Notes: generated by a model from the sequence alone, not told the origin. 64,000 nucleotides of DNA from Pseudomonadota bacterium (GCA_030685065.1 JAUXQH010000027.1:1-64000); one strand, 5' to 3'; positions 17,308 to 26,663 are shown, counted from the stretch's first letter. A program made the numbers and translations.

Positions 17308-17433
17308 CTATTTCGTGGCGACCCTCGCCGCGAATTCGCGCTCGACCACGCGGCCGTCGGCGAAGATGAGCCGCCGCTTGAAGGCGGATATCGCGTGGAA
17401 CACGGCTCCGCTGAGCGAGGGCCCTGCGGTCAT
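17308..17433 (-). CDS. 41-residue ORF coupled to the cNMP-binding gene
   Basis: MTAGPSLSGAVFHAISAFKR, then RLIFADGRVVEREFAARVATK, ending in TAG at 17308-17310. Its ATG (17431-17433) overlaps the stop of the upstream dual cNMP-binding gene in ATGA, the same coupling used by real operon genes throughout this window. Composition is protein-like, with basic and hydrophobic residues mixed. The family is not recognised; it could be a small partner or an eroded C-terminal remnant. Confidence 0.45.
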   Translation of the reverse strand: MTAGPSLSGAVFHAISAFKRRLIFADGRVVEREFAARVATK

Positions 17434-18500
17434 CGATCGGGACCCACCGTAAACCCCCACGGATCGCCCGGAATGTCATCCACGCGGTACGCGAGCACCT
17501 GCGCCGCCGCCTCGCGGAGCTTCTCTCGCTCGGCGTCTGTCGTCCCCCCCGCGAGGTCCGCGAGCAGCCCGTCGGCGAGCACCACCTGCGCCCGGAGCGC
17601 TGAGAGCAGCGATTCGCGCCACAGGCGGCCCGCCTCGCCGCGCAGCGACGCGTGGGCAGCCGCAGGCAGCTCGTGGACCCAGCAGGCGGTGCGGGCGATG
17701 CAGGATGCGTTGCGACGCTCGCCAAGGAGCAGGGAGCCCGTCCCGAAGACTGCGCCGCGCTCGAGCGTGGCAAGCGTGCTCGCCTTCCCGCCGTAGATTT
17801 CCCGCAGCACGTCGAGGGAGCCTTCGGTCAGTACGAACGCGCTGTCCCCCGCGTCGCCCTCGAGGAACACGGGGTCCCCCTCTTCGACGCGCCGGGGGGT
17901 GAGCGCCGCCGCGAGGATGGTCAGCACGTCCACGGGCGCGTCGTTCAGCCGCGGCAGGCGCCGGAGCAGGGTGTAGATGCCGGGCGGCGTCTCCTTCTCG
18001 GGGCCCGAGAATGCGCGGAACACGCGATCGAGCGCGAGCGGCACGATCCGCATCGGTGCGTCGGTGCCCTCGGTGCTCGCGTCGGAGATGCGGCGATCGG
18101 CGTCGCGGACCCGGCGGGCCATCGCCTCGAGCGCGCGTTGCAGCAGCGGATCGTAGACCTGGGGATGCGATGCGCGGAGCGCCCCGAGCGAGGCGCGATC
18201 GAGCACGAGAAGCCGAGTGGGGGCCGTCACCGTCACGGTCGCGATGCGAGGCTCGCCGAAGAACGCCGAGGCTTCGCCGACGAGTTCGCCGGGCGCGATC
18301 CGCCCGACCTCTCGCACCCCCACACGTACGGCCAGCCCGCCATCCACGACGATGGCGAGCGCCCCGGCGGGCTCGCGCTCGTACCAGAGGGTTCCGCCGC
18401 TGAAGACGCTCCGGAGCTGGAACAACGGCGCAGCGTCGGCGAGGAGACTGGGGGCGACGCCGGCGAACAGAGGCTGGCTGAGGAGGAGTTCGGGGGGCAC
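17430..18500 (-). CDS. Protein with two cyclic-nucleotide-binding domains
   Basis: A 356-residue protein with two CRP-type cNMP-binding beta-rolls and no DNA-binding or membrane domain. Domain 1 (about residues 5-125) has GELVGEASAFFGEPRIATVT, the phosphate-binding cassette region; domain 2 (about 190-320) has [21 protein letters not shown] and GAVFGTGSLLLGERRNASCI. The cassette Arg positions are only partly kept (EPRIAT, ERRNAS). It may act as a regulatory subunit-like cNMP sensor. The GTG at 18498-18500 is chosen because an extended -10 TGCTAGTAT lies eight bases upstream. It ends in an ATGA overlap with a 41-residue ORF. Confidence 0.78.
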   Translation of the reverse strand: MPPELLLSQPLFAGVAPSLLADAAPLFQLRSVFSGGTLWYEREPAGALAIVVDGGLAVRVGVREVGRIAPGELVGEASAFFGEPRIATVTVTAPTRLLVLDRASLGALRASHPQVYDPLLQRALEAMARRVRDADRRISDASTEGTDAPMRIVPLALDRVFRAFSGPEKETPPGIYTLLRRLPRLNDAPVDVLTILAAALTPRRVEEGDPVFLEGDAGDSAFVLTEGSLDVLREIYGGKASTLATLERGAVFGTGSLLLGERRNASCIARTACWVHELPAAAHASLRGEAGRLWRESLLSALRAQVVLADGLLADLAGGTTDAEREKLREAAAQVLAYRVDDIPGDPWGFTVGPDR

Positions 18501-18508
18501 GGGCGCGG

Positions 18509-18514
18509 ATACTA
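18509..18514 (-). promoter_or_regulatory. Extended -10 box TGCTAGTAT of a putative leaderless promoter
   Basis: On the minus strand, TGC + TAGTAT is followed by eight bases and the GTG of the cNMP-binding gene. It is the strongest -10 match in the window. Confidence 0.65.
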
Positions 18515-18540
18515 GCACAGGCCGGGCGCGGCGGGCTCGG

Positions 18541-18930
18541 GCCGACACCCAGGCCGAGTCCTGGCAGCCAACCGAAGCCACGATCACGACCAGCCACACC
18601 TACGAAACCGAATACCGGGATCAGCACTCGAGCAGCAGGGGCACTACCTGGCACTCCGATTTGGTCTTCGAGTACACGGTCAACGGCCACACCTACCAGA
18701 GCTCGTCGACCGACCCGAGCGGCTTCGTGTCGCGCAGCGCGGACGACGTGGTCCAGACCTGGCCGCTCGGCGCACGCGTTCAGGCCTGGTATGACCCCGA
18801 GAACCCCTCCGTCGCGGCGCTCACCCGCGACAAGAGCGCAACGCGCTTCCTGTTCATCGGGATCAGCGCACTGATGGCGATGCTCGGCGCGGTGTTCGCG
18901 TTGGTGTCGCTGAAACTGGCTCTCCGGTAG
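18541..18930 (+). pseudogene. DUF3592-like membrane protein lacking its N-terminal helix
   Basis: The frame reads ESWQPTEATITTSHTYETEY, then VFEYTVNGHTYQSSSTDPSG, VQAWYDPENPSVAALTRD and a C-terminal transmembrane segment. This is the DUF3592 layout (extracytoplasmic beta domain with Y-x-D-P-x-x-P then a helix), but the usual first transmembrane segment and a start codon are absent: no in-frame ATG, GTG or TTG lies just upstream. The expected 5' part would overlap the promoter and start of the divergent cNMP gene, suggesting truncation by a rearrangement. Confidence 0.55.
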
Positions 18931-19014
18931 GCGAGCCGTGCTCGCCGCCGGCGCCACCCCGGCGTCCACACGCGGAGCGAATCGCCGGTGATGACGACCC
19001 GGGAGTCGTCGCGA

Positions 19015-19176
19015 CACCGAGCCGATCTCGTCGAAGCCGACCTCCGCGCGCGTGGTGATACCGCCGGACGTGGTGCAGGTGCGGACCCGATAGGTGTCGG
19101 CGCCCGCGAGGTCGATGCCGAGGTCGTAGTCTCCCGTGGCCCCGACCACCTCGGGTTGCACCGAGCCCATCGTCAC
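19015..19176 (-). pseudogene. Fragment of a paralogue of the secreted protein at 24793-26541
   Basis: Reads GATGDYDLGIDLAGADTYRV, then TTRAEVGFDEIGSV, which match GGTGGYDLGIDLAGADTYQV and TTRAEVGWDEIGSV in the secreted protein about 6.9 kb away on the same strand. About 21 residues between the two blocks are deleted and similarity stops at 19015. The DNA itself is clearly similar. A GTG at 19174-19176 overlaps the kinase stop, but downstream the frame runs into unrelated sequence, so it is a remnant. Confidence 0.65.
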
Positions 19177-22100
19177 CGCTCAGGGGGGACGAGCGGCGCG
19201 AGGCGCCCCCAGCGCCGCAGGCGGAGCCGCCCGACCTCGTCCGTGGGCATGCACGCCACCGCGGCCGCCGCGCGCGCTCGCGCCCCCGTCGCGTCGCCCA
19301 CCGCCAGCGCCATCTCGGCGAGCGTCGCGTGGGCGTCGAAGCAGGTGTCGTCCAGCTCGGGGTCGAGCGGGTCCACGCCGCGGAGCGCCCGCTCGAGGTC
19401 GGCGCGGGCGGCGACGAGCTCCCCGTCCACCCAGTGGGCGCGGCCACGGGCGGCGAGGAGCCAGCGGGCATCGGCGGACCCGGAGACCGGATCCGGCGTC
19501 GCGCGGAGGGCCGCGAGGACGAGCGGGTCGTCGGGGTGCGTGGTGACCGCGTCGCGCCACGCGGCGCGAAAGAGGGCGAGGGTGGCCGCGGTGAACACGC
19601 GCGCGGGCGGCTGTGCCCGCATCACGACGATGGGCGGCGCGGGCGCCGGTGGATCGAGCGGGGCGGCGCGCGGGAGGAGGCCGTACAGGGCGATGGAGCG
19701 GAGGCGGACGCGCGTGAGCGCACCGGCAAGGCCCTCGCTCCCGCCCGCGGACAGCGTCAGTGCCCAGTCCCCATCCCCGAGCGCGCGCGGCGGATCGTGG
19801 TGGTGGCCCAGCTCGACGGTGCGCCCTCGCGAGGAGGCGCCCGCCGGGTCGACGCGGGAGAGCGTGGTCCAGCTCCCCTCGGGGCCCGCGATCACGTCGA
19901 GCTCCAGCTCTTCCTCCACCGCGGGCCCGGCCACCTCGTCGTTCCGCAGCGCCTCGCCGACGTGCCGGAAGAGGTGTCCGCCGCCGCCGATCGCCGCGAA
20001 CCGCACCTCCAGCGGCGACTCTCCGCCGAGGCCGAACACGAGCGCACCGCCCCACTCCTGCCGCACCAGCGCGAAGGTGATGCGGGCGCGCACGCGCTCG
20101 GCCACGAGGCCCAGCGGAAGGCGCAAGACGACGCCCCCATCGCGGACCGTGTCCACCTCGAGCCAGCCCGCGTGGGGGTTGGGCCGCACGAGCGCGGGCA
20201 GGCGGAGGTCCCAGGCCGGGTCGAGGGCCCCGTCGAAGGTGAGGGTGCGGGTGGGGGCCACGAGGCCGTCGAGCCAGGCGGGGGGCGACACCCCGGGGAC
20301 GGCGGCGGCGGCGGCCCGCGCCGCGTCGAAGCGGCCGTCGGCCAGCCACGTCGTGATCGCGGAGGCGAGCGGCGTGGCGGCGCCGCTCCGGGCGGCCTCG
20401 AGCCGCGCCGCGGCGGAGGCGCTCCCGTCGCCCGCCGCGTCCCACTCGCCCGCGGCGCGCACCCAGAGCGCGGCGCGGGCGGGGCCCTCGGGCTCGAGCC
20501 GGGCGCGGTCGGCGAGGGCGCGCGCGGCGATCGCGTGCAACCCCAGCCGCGCCACGAGCGCTTCACCGTCCGGGGCGACGTCGGTGGCGGCCGCGGGGGC
20601 GGCGTCGGCTACGCGCGGCAGAGGCGTGTCCCCGAGCCCGAGGATCCAGAGCGGACGTGACCCGTCCGCCCGTGGCGACTGGTTCGCGAGGATCTCGAGC
20701 GGCGCGTCGTCGTCGAGCTGCGCCAGGGCGTGCGCCTCCCACCCCTCGAACACGTACCCGCGGAAGCTCCCGTCCGGGAGGCCCCGGTACACGCCCAACG
20801 CGTGCGCGCCGCCGCCGCCGTGCGTCACGACGAGGTCCGGGAGCCCGTCGCCGTCCAGATCGCTCGTGCCGATGGGGAGCGACCACCGGCCGCCGCCGGG
20901 GAGAGGGTTGGCGATCGACGCGACGGGCGTGAGCGTCCGTCCGGCCTCCCGGAGCACCTGGATCCCGGCGCCGACGCCGGTGGGCGCCGCGTCGCCGAAC
21001 ACGTTGCGGCTCGGGCTCTGCTCGCTCGTGCCGACCGCGAGCCGCCCGCCTCCGAGGACCGTGATCGCCTGCGCGGCCCCGAAGCGCGCGCTCGACCTGA
21101 GCGTCAGCGTCTCGCCCATGTCGAACAGCCGGACGCCGAAGCCGAACGGCGGCCCCACGGCGACGAGGAGCTCGCGCCGCCCGTCTCCGTCCACGTCCGC
21201 CGCGAGCAGGTCGGTGAGGTAGCTCGCGAGGGCCTGCGTCCCCGCGTCGGCGACGCGCACCGGGCCCCCGTCGAGGCGGCGACGGGAGAAGCGCCGGTCG
21301 TAGCCGTTGGTGGCGACGAACATCTCGCCGTCCACGACGATCACCTTCGCCGCGGCAGGGAAGCCGTTCGTGCACGCGATGACGCCGTCCGGCCGCCAGG
21401 CCTCCATCCCGTCCGCCGTCGGCTGGAGGACGTCGTCGGCGACACAGGGGCCCGCGCGGCGCGGCAGGGCTGGGTGCAGGCGGTCGGCGTCGAGCGGCCA
21501 GACCCCGTCCCGGTTGGAGAGCACCACGTAGAGGTGATCGCGGGCGCCGGCCGGCGTGGTCCGCGCCGCGACGATGCCCCCGTCGGCGAGGACGAGCCGA
21601 GCCGGGCCCACGGCGGCGAGGAGCTCGCTGTCCTCCGGGACGCGGGCGCGTAGGAGCTCCAGGTCGCCGGTGGCGGCGGCGAGCTCGGCCTCGATGGCCG
21701 GACGATCCGGGACCGCTTCCCCCGGGTGCTCCGCGTCGAGCAGGGCGAGCGTGCGTTCGAGCGCGCCCCACGCCCGGGCGGTCCGCAAGGCGGCCACGAG
21801 GCCCACGAGGGCGGCGGCGCGGTCGGTCGGGCTGCGCGCCGCCACGACCGCGTTGGCCCAGGCCTCCGTCGCGTCCTGGCCGCGCTCGGCGAGCTGCGTG
21901 GCCCGGCCAGCCCAGGCGTGGGCGCGGGCCCGGCTCCGCGCGAGGGCCGGGTCGTCGAGGAACGCCCGCAGCAGTGTCTCGGCGCCGTCGCCCGCCGCGT
22001 CGGCGCGCGCCGTCTCCACCAGCAGCTGGTCGAGGCGCACCTCGGTGGCCGCTTCGAACGCCGCGCGGTCCTCCTGGCGCTGCCGCCGCGCGAGCGCCGC

Positions 22101-23141
22101 GCTCCCGATCCCCACCCCGGCGATCAGGAGGGTGCCGAGCGCGAGGGCCAGGAGCCCGCGATGACGCCGCGCCGCCTGGCGCGCCCGCGCCCCGCCGGTC
22201 CGCACCCGGACGCCGTCCAGGATCCGCTGCAGGTCGGCCGCGACCTCCCCCGCATCGCGGTAGCGATCGGCGGGGTGGTCGGCGGTGGCGCGCGCGGCGA
22301 TCCGGGCGAGGTCGCCGGCTCCCGGAGGCGCCAGCTCGGCCACCACACGGCCGAGCGCGTACACGTCGACCCGGCGCCAATCCACGTCCCGGGCCCCCGC
22401 GTGTTGCTCCGGCGCCATGTACGCCGGGGTGCCCACGACCTGCCCGGTCCGGGTGAGCCGGGCGTCCGCTTCGATGGCGACCACCAGCCCGAAGTCGGCC
22501 AGCCGCACGTCGCCCGCCACGGTGAGGAGCACGTTCGCGGGCTTCACGTCCCGATGGGCGAGGCCGCGCGCATGCATCCCGGCGAGCGCCCGCGCGACGT
22601 CGCGTGCGATCCGGACTGCGACGGCCTCCGGCAGGGGCCGCCCGTCGGCAAGCACGTCCGCGAGCGAAGGCCCCTCGACCAGATCCATCACGATCCACGC
22701 CACGCCCTCGGCCGTGGCGCCGACCCCGCGGACCCGCACGAGCCCGGGGCCCTCGAGGCCGGCGCCCGCTTGTGCCTCCCGGGCAAACCGGGCGCGCGCC
22801 TCGGGGGAGGCCAGCGCGCCGCCGAGGAGGACCTTGAGCGCCACGCGCACGCCGTCCGTCGGATCGACCGCCTCGTACACCACGCCCGCGCCGCCCCGCC
22901 CGAGCACGCCCAGGAGCCGGAAGCGATCGAGGGTCGGCGGCGGGGCGGCGGACGCTCCCTCGGCGGATTCCCCGAGGGTCTCCTCTCCGATGCTCGACGC
23001 GAGCGGCGCGCGCCCCGGACACCACGCGAGCAGGGGGACGCCGTGCCCGTCGCGGAGCGGCTGCCCGCAGCGCGCGCAGGCGACGGCGCGGCCTTGCGGG
23101 AGCGCTTCGAGGGCGATGACGTGCGAGCAGGAGGGCCGCAT
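19173..23141 (-). CDS. Membrane Ser/Thr protein kinase with FG-GAP/VCBS and TPR-like sensor region
   Basis: A 1322-residue PknB/Stk-type kinase. It opens with a Cys-rich segment (Cys5, CARC at 22-25, Cys41) that may bind zinc. The kinase domain (about 73-330) has the P-loop GRGGAG (81-86), Lys103, catalytic HRDVKPANV (196-204), DFG (216-218) and AYMAPEQ. A transmembrane helix follows (about 345-365). The outer part contains FG-GAP-like calcium-binding repeats DVDGDGRRELLVAV and DLDGDGLPDLVVTH, and helical repeats at both ends. Such kinases are abundant in myxobacteria. ATG 23139-23141 is preferred to an upstream one because the Cys-rich motif begins there. It follows a sigma-54 activator gene by about 100 bases, so the two probably form a signalling unit. 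Confidence 0.85.
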   Translation of the reverse strand: MRPSCSHVIALEALPQGRAVACARCGQPLRDGHGVPLLAWCPGRAPLASSIGEETLGESAEGASAAPPPTLDRFRLLGVLGRGGAGVVYEAVDPTDGVRVALKVLLGGALASPEARARFAREAQAGAGLEGPGLVRVRGVGATAEGVAWIVMDLVEGPSLADVLADGRPLPEAVAVRIARDVARALAGMHARGLAHRDVKPANVLLTVAGDVRLADFGLVVAIEADARLTRTGQVVGTPAYMAPEQHAGARDVDWRRVDVYALGRVVAELAPPGAGDLARIAARATADHPADRYRDAGEVAADLQRILDGVRVRTGGARARQAARRHRGLLALALGTLLIAGVGIGSAALARRQRQEDRAAFEAATEVRLDQLLVETARADAAGDGAETLLRAFLDDPALARSRARAHAWAGRATQLAERGQDATEAWANAVVAARSPTDRAAALVGLVAALRTARAWGALERTLALLDAEHPGEAVPDRPAIEAELAAATGDLELLRARVPEDSELLAAVGPARLVLADGGIVAARTTPAGARDHLYVVLSNRDGVWPLDADRLHPALPRRAGPCVADDVLQPTADGMEAWRPDGVIACTNGFPAAAKVIVVDGEMFVATNGYDRRFSRRRLDGGPVRVADAGTQALASYLTDLLAADVDGDGRRELLVAVGPPFGFGVRLFDMGETLTLRSSARFGAAQAITVLGGGRLAVGTSEQSPSRNVFGDAAPTGVGAGIQVLREAGRTLTPVASIANPLPGGGRWSLPIGTSDLDGDGLPDLVVTHGGGGAHALGVYRGLPDGSFRGYVFEGWEAHALAQLDDDAPLEILANQSPRADGSRPLWILGLGDTPLPRVADAAPAAATDVAPDGEALVARLGLHAIAARALADRARLEPEGPARAALWVRAAGEWDAAGDGSASAAARLEAARSGAATPLASAITTWLADGRFDAARAAAAAVPGVSPPAWLDGLVAPTRTLTFDGALDPAWDLRLPALVRPNPHAGWLEVDTVRDGGVVLRLPLGLVAERVRARITFALVRQEWGGALVFGLGGESPLEVRFAAIGGGGHLFRHVGEALRNDEVAGPAVEEELELDVIAGPEGSWTTLSRVDPAGASSRGRTVELGHHHDPPRALGDGDWALTLSAGGSEGLAGALTRVRLRSIALYGLLPRAAPLDPPAPAPPIVVMRAQPPARVFTAATLALFRAAWRDAVTTHPDDPLVLAALRATPDPVSGSADARWLLAARGRAHWVDGELVAARADLERALRGVDPLDPELDDTCFDAHATLAEMALAVGDATGARARAAAAVACMPTDEVGRLRLRRWGRLAPLVPPER

Positions 23142-23238
23142 GCGGCGGCAGAGTGGAGCGGCTCCGTGCCGACCGCAAGGCCCACGTGGCGTTGGTGCGC
23201 GGAGGCCCCCGACACGTCGCGGATCCGGGCCGGCGCCG

Positions 23239-24735
23239 TCAGCCGCCGGTAGCTCCGCGCCGAAGCCGCAGCGCGCGCGCCGAGACCCGCAGCGCGGCCG
23301 CCGCGCGTCCGACATCCCCCCCGCTGGCCGCGAGCGCGGCGGCGATGGCCTCCTCGTCGAGGTCCTGGCCGCGCGGGATGCCCGCCGTCGCCATGTGGGC
23401 GTAGAGCGTGGTCTTGGAGATCCCGAGCGCCGCGGCGGTCGCGTCGACCGCGTAGCCCTCCGCCGCGAGCGCGGCGATCACCTCGGCAGGGGAGGGGGGG
23501 CGCTCCCCCCTGCGGCTGCGACCACCCGCCTTCCCCGTGGGCGCGTCGCTCCGCTCGGCCCCGTTCTTCGCGTCGTCGGGGGCCCGGTCCCCGCGGCCCG
23601 GGAGCGTCGCGAGCGCCGCCGCTTCGCCGTGTACGTCCAGGCGCGCCACGAATGCGCGCAGCTCCCGGGAGTTGCCGGGCCAGGCGTACGCCAGCATGGC
23701 CTCCATCGTGCTGAAGCACGGCGCGCGCACGCCAGCCTTCCGCTCGCGGAGAAACGCGGCGGCCTGCACGGCCACGTCTACGGGGCGCTCGCGAAGGGGC
23801 GGCACGTGGATGACCTGGACGGCGAGGCGGTGGAGCAGGGCCGCCCGGAACGTGCGCGCGTCGACCGCGGCCTCGAGATCGGCGTCGGTCGCGGCGACGA
23901 GCCGCACGTCCACCACCCGCGCGCGGCCGCCCACGGGCTGGATCTCCCGGGAGTCGAGGGCGCGCAGCAACAGCGGCTGCTCCCCCTCCGGCAGCTCCCC
24001 CAGCTCGTCGAGGAAGAGGGTCCCGCCGTCCGCCGCGACGAAGTACCCCTCGTGCGCCCGCGTCGCCCCGGTGAACGCGCCCGCGGCGTGCCCGAAGAGC
24101 TGGCTCGCCGCGGTGCTGGCGGGGATCGCGCCCAGGTTCACCACCACCAGGGGCCGCCGTGCCCGCGGCCCCTCCAGGTGCAGCGCGCGGGCCACGTGCT
24201 CCTTTCCGCTCCCGGTCTCGCCGCGCACGAGCACCGGGTCGACGTGCGGGGCGAGGCGCGCGATCTGGGCACGGAGCGCCCCCATCGCGCGGCTCGCGCC
24301 CACGAGGCCGAGCGCGTCGCACGGCACGGCGGGCTCCGCGCCCCGCTCCACCCAGACGATGGCCCGGCGCGCGAGCCCCACCGCCACGCCACGCTCGAGG
24401 GTCGCCGCCGGCACGGCCAGGCCCGGGCGCCCGGGCGCGCCGTCCACGCTCCACGCCGCGGTGCCCTGGCCCACGAGGCTTCCGTCGGGGAGCACGACCA
24501 GCTCCACCGGCGAGCGGCTCACGTATGGATCGCCGATCGGGCCGCCCGGCCAGGCGGGCGCGCCCCGGGACAGGAGAATGCTGCGAACGCTCCCCGGGAG
24601 CACCAGCGTCTCGCCGACGCGGGCCGCATCGGGGTGGTGGAGCAGCGTCAGGCGCCACCCCGAGGGCTCGCACCGCCTGCAGGCGGGCTCCCCTTCGGCC
24701 AGCGTCGTCGCGTCGGTCGTCTGCACGGCAGGCAT
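23239..24735 (-). CDS. Sigma-54-dependent transcriptional activator with FHA-like N-terminus
   Basis: A 498-residue bacterial enhancer-binding protein. Residues about 30-130 look like a degenerate FHA domain (GDPYVSRSPVELVVL resembling the S-R-x-H core), which in this family reads Ser/Thr phosphorylation. The AAA+ domain has Walker A GETGSGKE (172-179), the sigma-54 contact motif GAFTGA (219-224), Walker B TLFLDELGE and the arginine-finger region. The C-terminus carries two Fis-like helix-turn-helix units in tandem (around VDATAAALGISKTTLYAHM and GDVGRAAAALRVSARALRL) rather than one. A CRRC pair sits at Cys19/Cys22. The kinase gene downstream is the likely partner. Confidence 0.9.
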   Translation of the reverse strand: MPAVQTTDATTLAEGEPACRRCEPSGWRLTLLHHPDAARVGETLVLPGSVRSILLSRGAPAWPGGPIGDPYVSRSPVELVVLPDGSLVGQGTAAWSVDGAPGRPGLAVPAATLERGVAVGLARRAIVWVERGAEPAVPCDALGLVGASRAMGALRAQIARLAPHVDPVLVRGETGSGKEHVARALHLEGPRARRPLVVVNLGAIPASTAASQLFGHAAGAFTGATRAHEGYFVAADGGTLFLDELGELPEGEQPLLLRALDSREIQPVGGRARVVDVRLVAATDADLEAAVDARTFRAALLHRLAVQVIHVPPLRERPVDVAVQAAAFLRERKAGVRAPCFSTMEAMLAYAWPGNSRELRAFVARLDVHGEAAALATLPGRGDRAPDDAKNGAERSDAPTGKAGGRSRRGERPPSPAEVIAALAAEGYAVDATAAALGISKTTLYAHMATAGIPRGQDLDEEAIAAALAASGGDVGRAAAALRVSARALRLRRGATGG

Positions 24736-24792
24736 CTATCGGGCGCCCCCGCGGAGCGCCGGTCCGTCGGGGTCGCGCCCAGCTCCTCGCCC

Positions 24793-26541
24793 TCAGTTCG
24801 TAATGACGATCGCCTCGAGCTCGATCGTGTAGTACCGCACCGGCTGGCCCTCGGCGGCCAGCGGGGCCAGCGGCGGCGGGGTGAGCACGCCATCCTCGTT
24901 GGTGTCCCGGGTGAGCTCGAACGCGACCGGATCCCCGGCGACCACGCTGTCGCCCCGCGGCGAGACGGTGTCCTTGTCGGCGCCGGCGAGGCTCAGATCC
25001 CCGTCTCCGTCGCGGGAGAGGGAGCCGTGGAACTTGCCCTTGGCGAGCGTCTCCTGCTTGCCCCTCCGGTTCGCGGCGCCGAGCAGGCTCACGTTGCCGG
25101 TCAGGTCGAGGCCGGTGGGGTCCTCCGAGAAGCCGACCTCGTTGGCGAACAGGGCGGTGATGTCGTCGTCGAGCTCGACGAGGACCTCCTCGGAGACCAG
25201 CTCGGTGCCGCGCTCGTCGGTGATCGCCACGCTCAGCTCGAGGTCGTCGGGCAGCTCCCTCGCGTCCGAACCGTAGACGCTGACGGAGAGGGCGTACTGG
25301 CCCATCTCCTCCTCGTCTTCGACCAGCATGAAGCACACGCCCGAAGCGCAGATCGGGCTGTCCGTCATCGTGCCGACGGCGTGGTCCGCGAACACGACGC
25401 TGCCGCCGGTGATGGTCACCCGGGAGTCGGCGCTGAACGCGCCCCCTCGGAGCTCGTTCTCATAGAGGAGATGGAATCCGGTGGCCCGCCGATGGTAGCT
25501 GTTCACCGGGATGGTGATCGGCTCCCCGTTGGTGAGCTCCACCTTGGCGTCGACGGGCACGGAGCCAGCGCTCCACCCGGAAGAGGCGACCGTGAGCCGG
25601 GCCGTCCGCCGCGGCGCTTCGGCGCAGTCGAACTCGACGGTCTCGAAGCGACCGCCGCAGCCGAGGAGCCCGACCGTCGTCAGCGGATCCTCGTCCGTCG
25701 CGAGCACGCCCACGCCTTCGCCGCCGTCCGCCCACGGCATCCCCAGCTTGGACTTGGCGGCCTCGAGCTTCTTGCCCGCCGCGTCCCAGGCGCGCACCTT
25801 CACCTCGACCAGGCCCTCGTGGGCGAGGGTGAGGTCACCCTCCCACACCGAGCCGATCTCGTCCCAGCCGACCTCCGCGCGGGTGGTGGTCGCGCTGCCA
25901 GTCGGGGTGCAGGTGCGGGAGGACCCGTCGCAGGTGACCACCTCGTCGCCCTCGGTCACCGTGATGCTCGCGTAGGCGACCTGGTACGTGTCGGCGCCGG
26001 CGAGGTCGATGCCCAGGTCGTAGCCGCCCGTGCCACCAAACACCTCGCTCGCGAGCACCTCGATGTCCAGGGTGGTGGCGGTGGTGTCGCTGGTGTCGCT
26101 GGTGTCGCAGCCGGTCCGCGACGCGCAGTCGCCGCCAGCGCCGGTGTCACGCGGGGTGTCGGCGGTGAGGGTCACCGCGCCGTCCGCGCCGAGCACGCCG
26201 GAGAAGGACATCAGCGAGGCGCTGCCGGCGTCGTAGAGGGTGAGCGCCACGGTCGCGTCGGTCGTGGGCAGCGCCGTCAGCGAGGCGGTGCCGTGCAGCC
26301 ACGCGTCGGACTCCTCGAGCTGGATGTCCTCGTTCCCGGCGGGAGACACGGACTCCACGGTGACCGTGTAGAACGGGACGGTGTTCCCGAGGGTGGTGGC
26401 GACGCGGTAGGTCCCGTTGCTGTTCGTCACCGCCTTGATGGCCGTGCGCCGGATGAACGCCGCGTCGGCGGTCCCGACGCCGAGGAGCGGCAACATCACC
26501 GACAAGGCCAGGGCGGACAACGCGGAGCGGTGCAGGGACAT
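24793..26541 (-). CDS. Secreted protein of unknown function
   Basis: A 582-residue protein with a Sec signal (MSLHRSALSALALSVMLPLL..ADAA). The mature part is rich in Thr, Asp and Gly and looks like beta-strand repeats; it has paired cysteines (for example DCASRTGCDTS and ICASGVCFM) and a low-complexity TSDTSDTT stretch. No enzyme motif is visible. A fragment of a paralogue lies at 19015-19176. The ATG at 26539-26541 is chosen because the signal begins there; upstream residues would be atypical. A TACGGT hexamer lies about 35 bases upstream on this strand. Confidence 0.7.
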   Translation of the reverse strand: MSLHRSALSALALSVMLPLLGVGTADAAFIRRTAIKAVTNSNGTYRVATTLGNTVPFYTVTVESVSPAGNEDIQLEESDAWLHGTASLTALPTTDATVALTLYDAGSASLMSFSGVLGADGAVTLTADTPRDTGAGGDCASRTGCDTSDTSDTTATTLDIEVLASEVFGGTGGYDLGIDLAGADTYQVAYASITVTEGDEVVTCDGSSRTCTPTGSATTTRAEVGWDEIGSVWEGDLTLAHEGLVEVKVRAWDAAGKKLEAAKSKLGMPWADGGEGVGVLATDEDPLTTVGLLGCGGRFETVEFDCAEAPRRTARLTVASSGWSAGSVPVDAKVELTNGEPITIPVNSYHRRATGFHLLYENELRGGAFSADSRVTITGGSVVFADHAVGTMTDSPICASGVCFMLVEDEEEMGQYALSVSVYGSDARELPDDLELSVAITDERGTELVSEEVLVELDDDITALFANEVGFSEDPTGLDLTGNVSLLGAANRRGKQETLAKGKFHGSLSRDGDGDLSLAGADKDTVSPRGDSVVAGDPVAFELTRDTNEDGVLTPPPLAPLAAEGQPVRYYTIELEAIVITN

Positions 26542-26663
26542 CGGGACACTCACGGGGTGCAGGGTGGGGCCCGACCGTAGCCTCACCCTCGCTCCCCCGA
26601 ACCTCACACCCATCTCTCATCGGGAGACGGGGCCGCGTCCGCGGCGCCCGACGCCGCGATCCC

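Noticed and set aside
22285-26580. Plus-strand open frame of about 1430 codons
   Set aside because: It lies opposite the sigma-54 activator, kinase and secreted-protein genes, has shadow composition (Arg/His/Gly-rich) and no family motifs; high GC makes long antisense frames.
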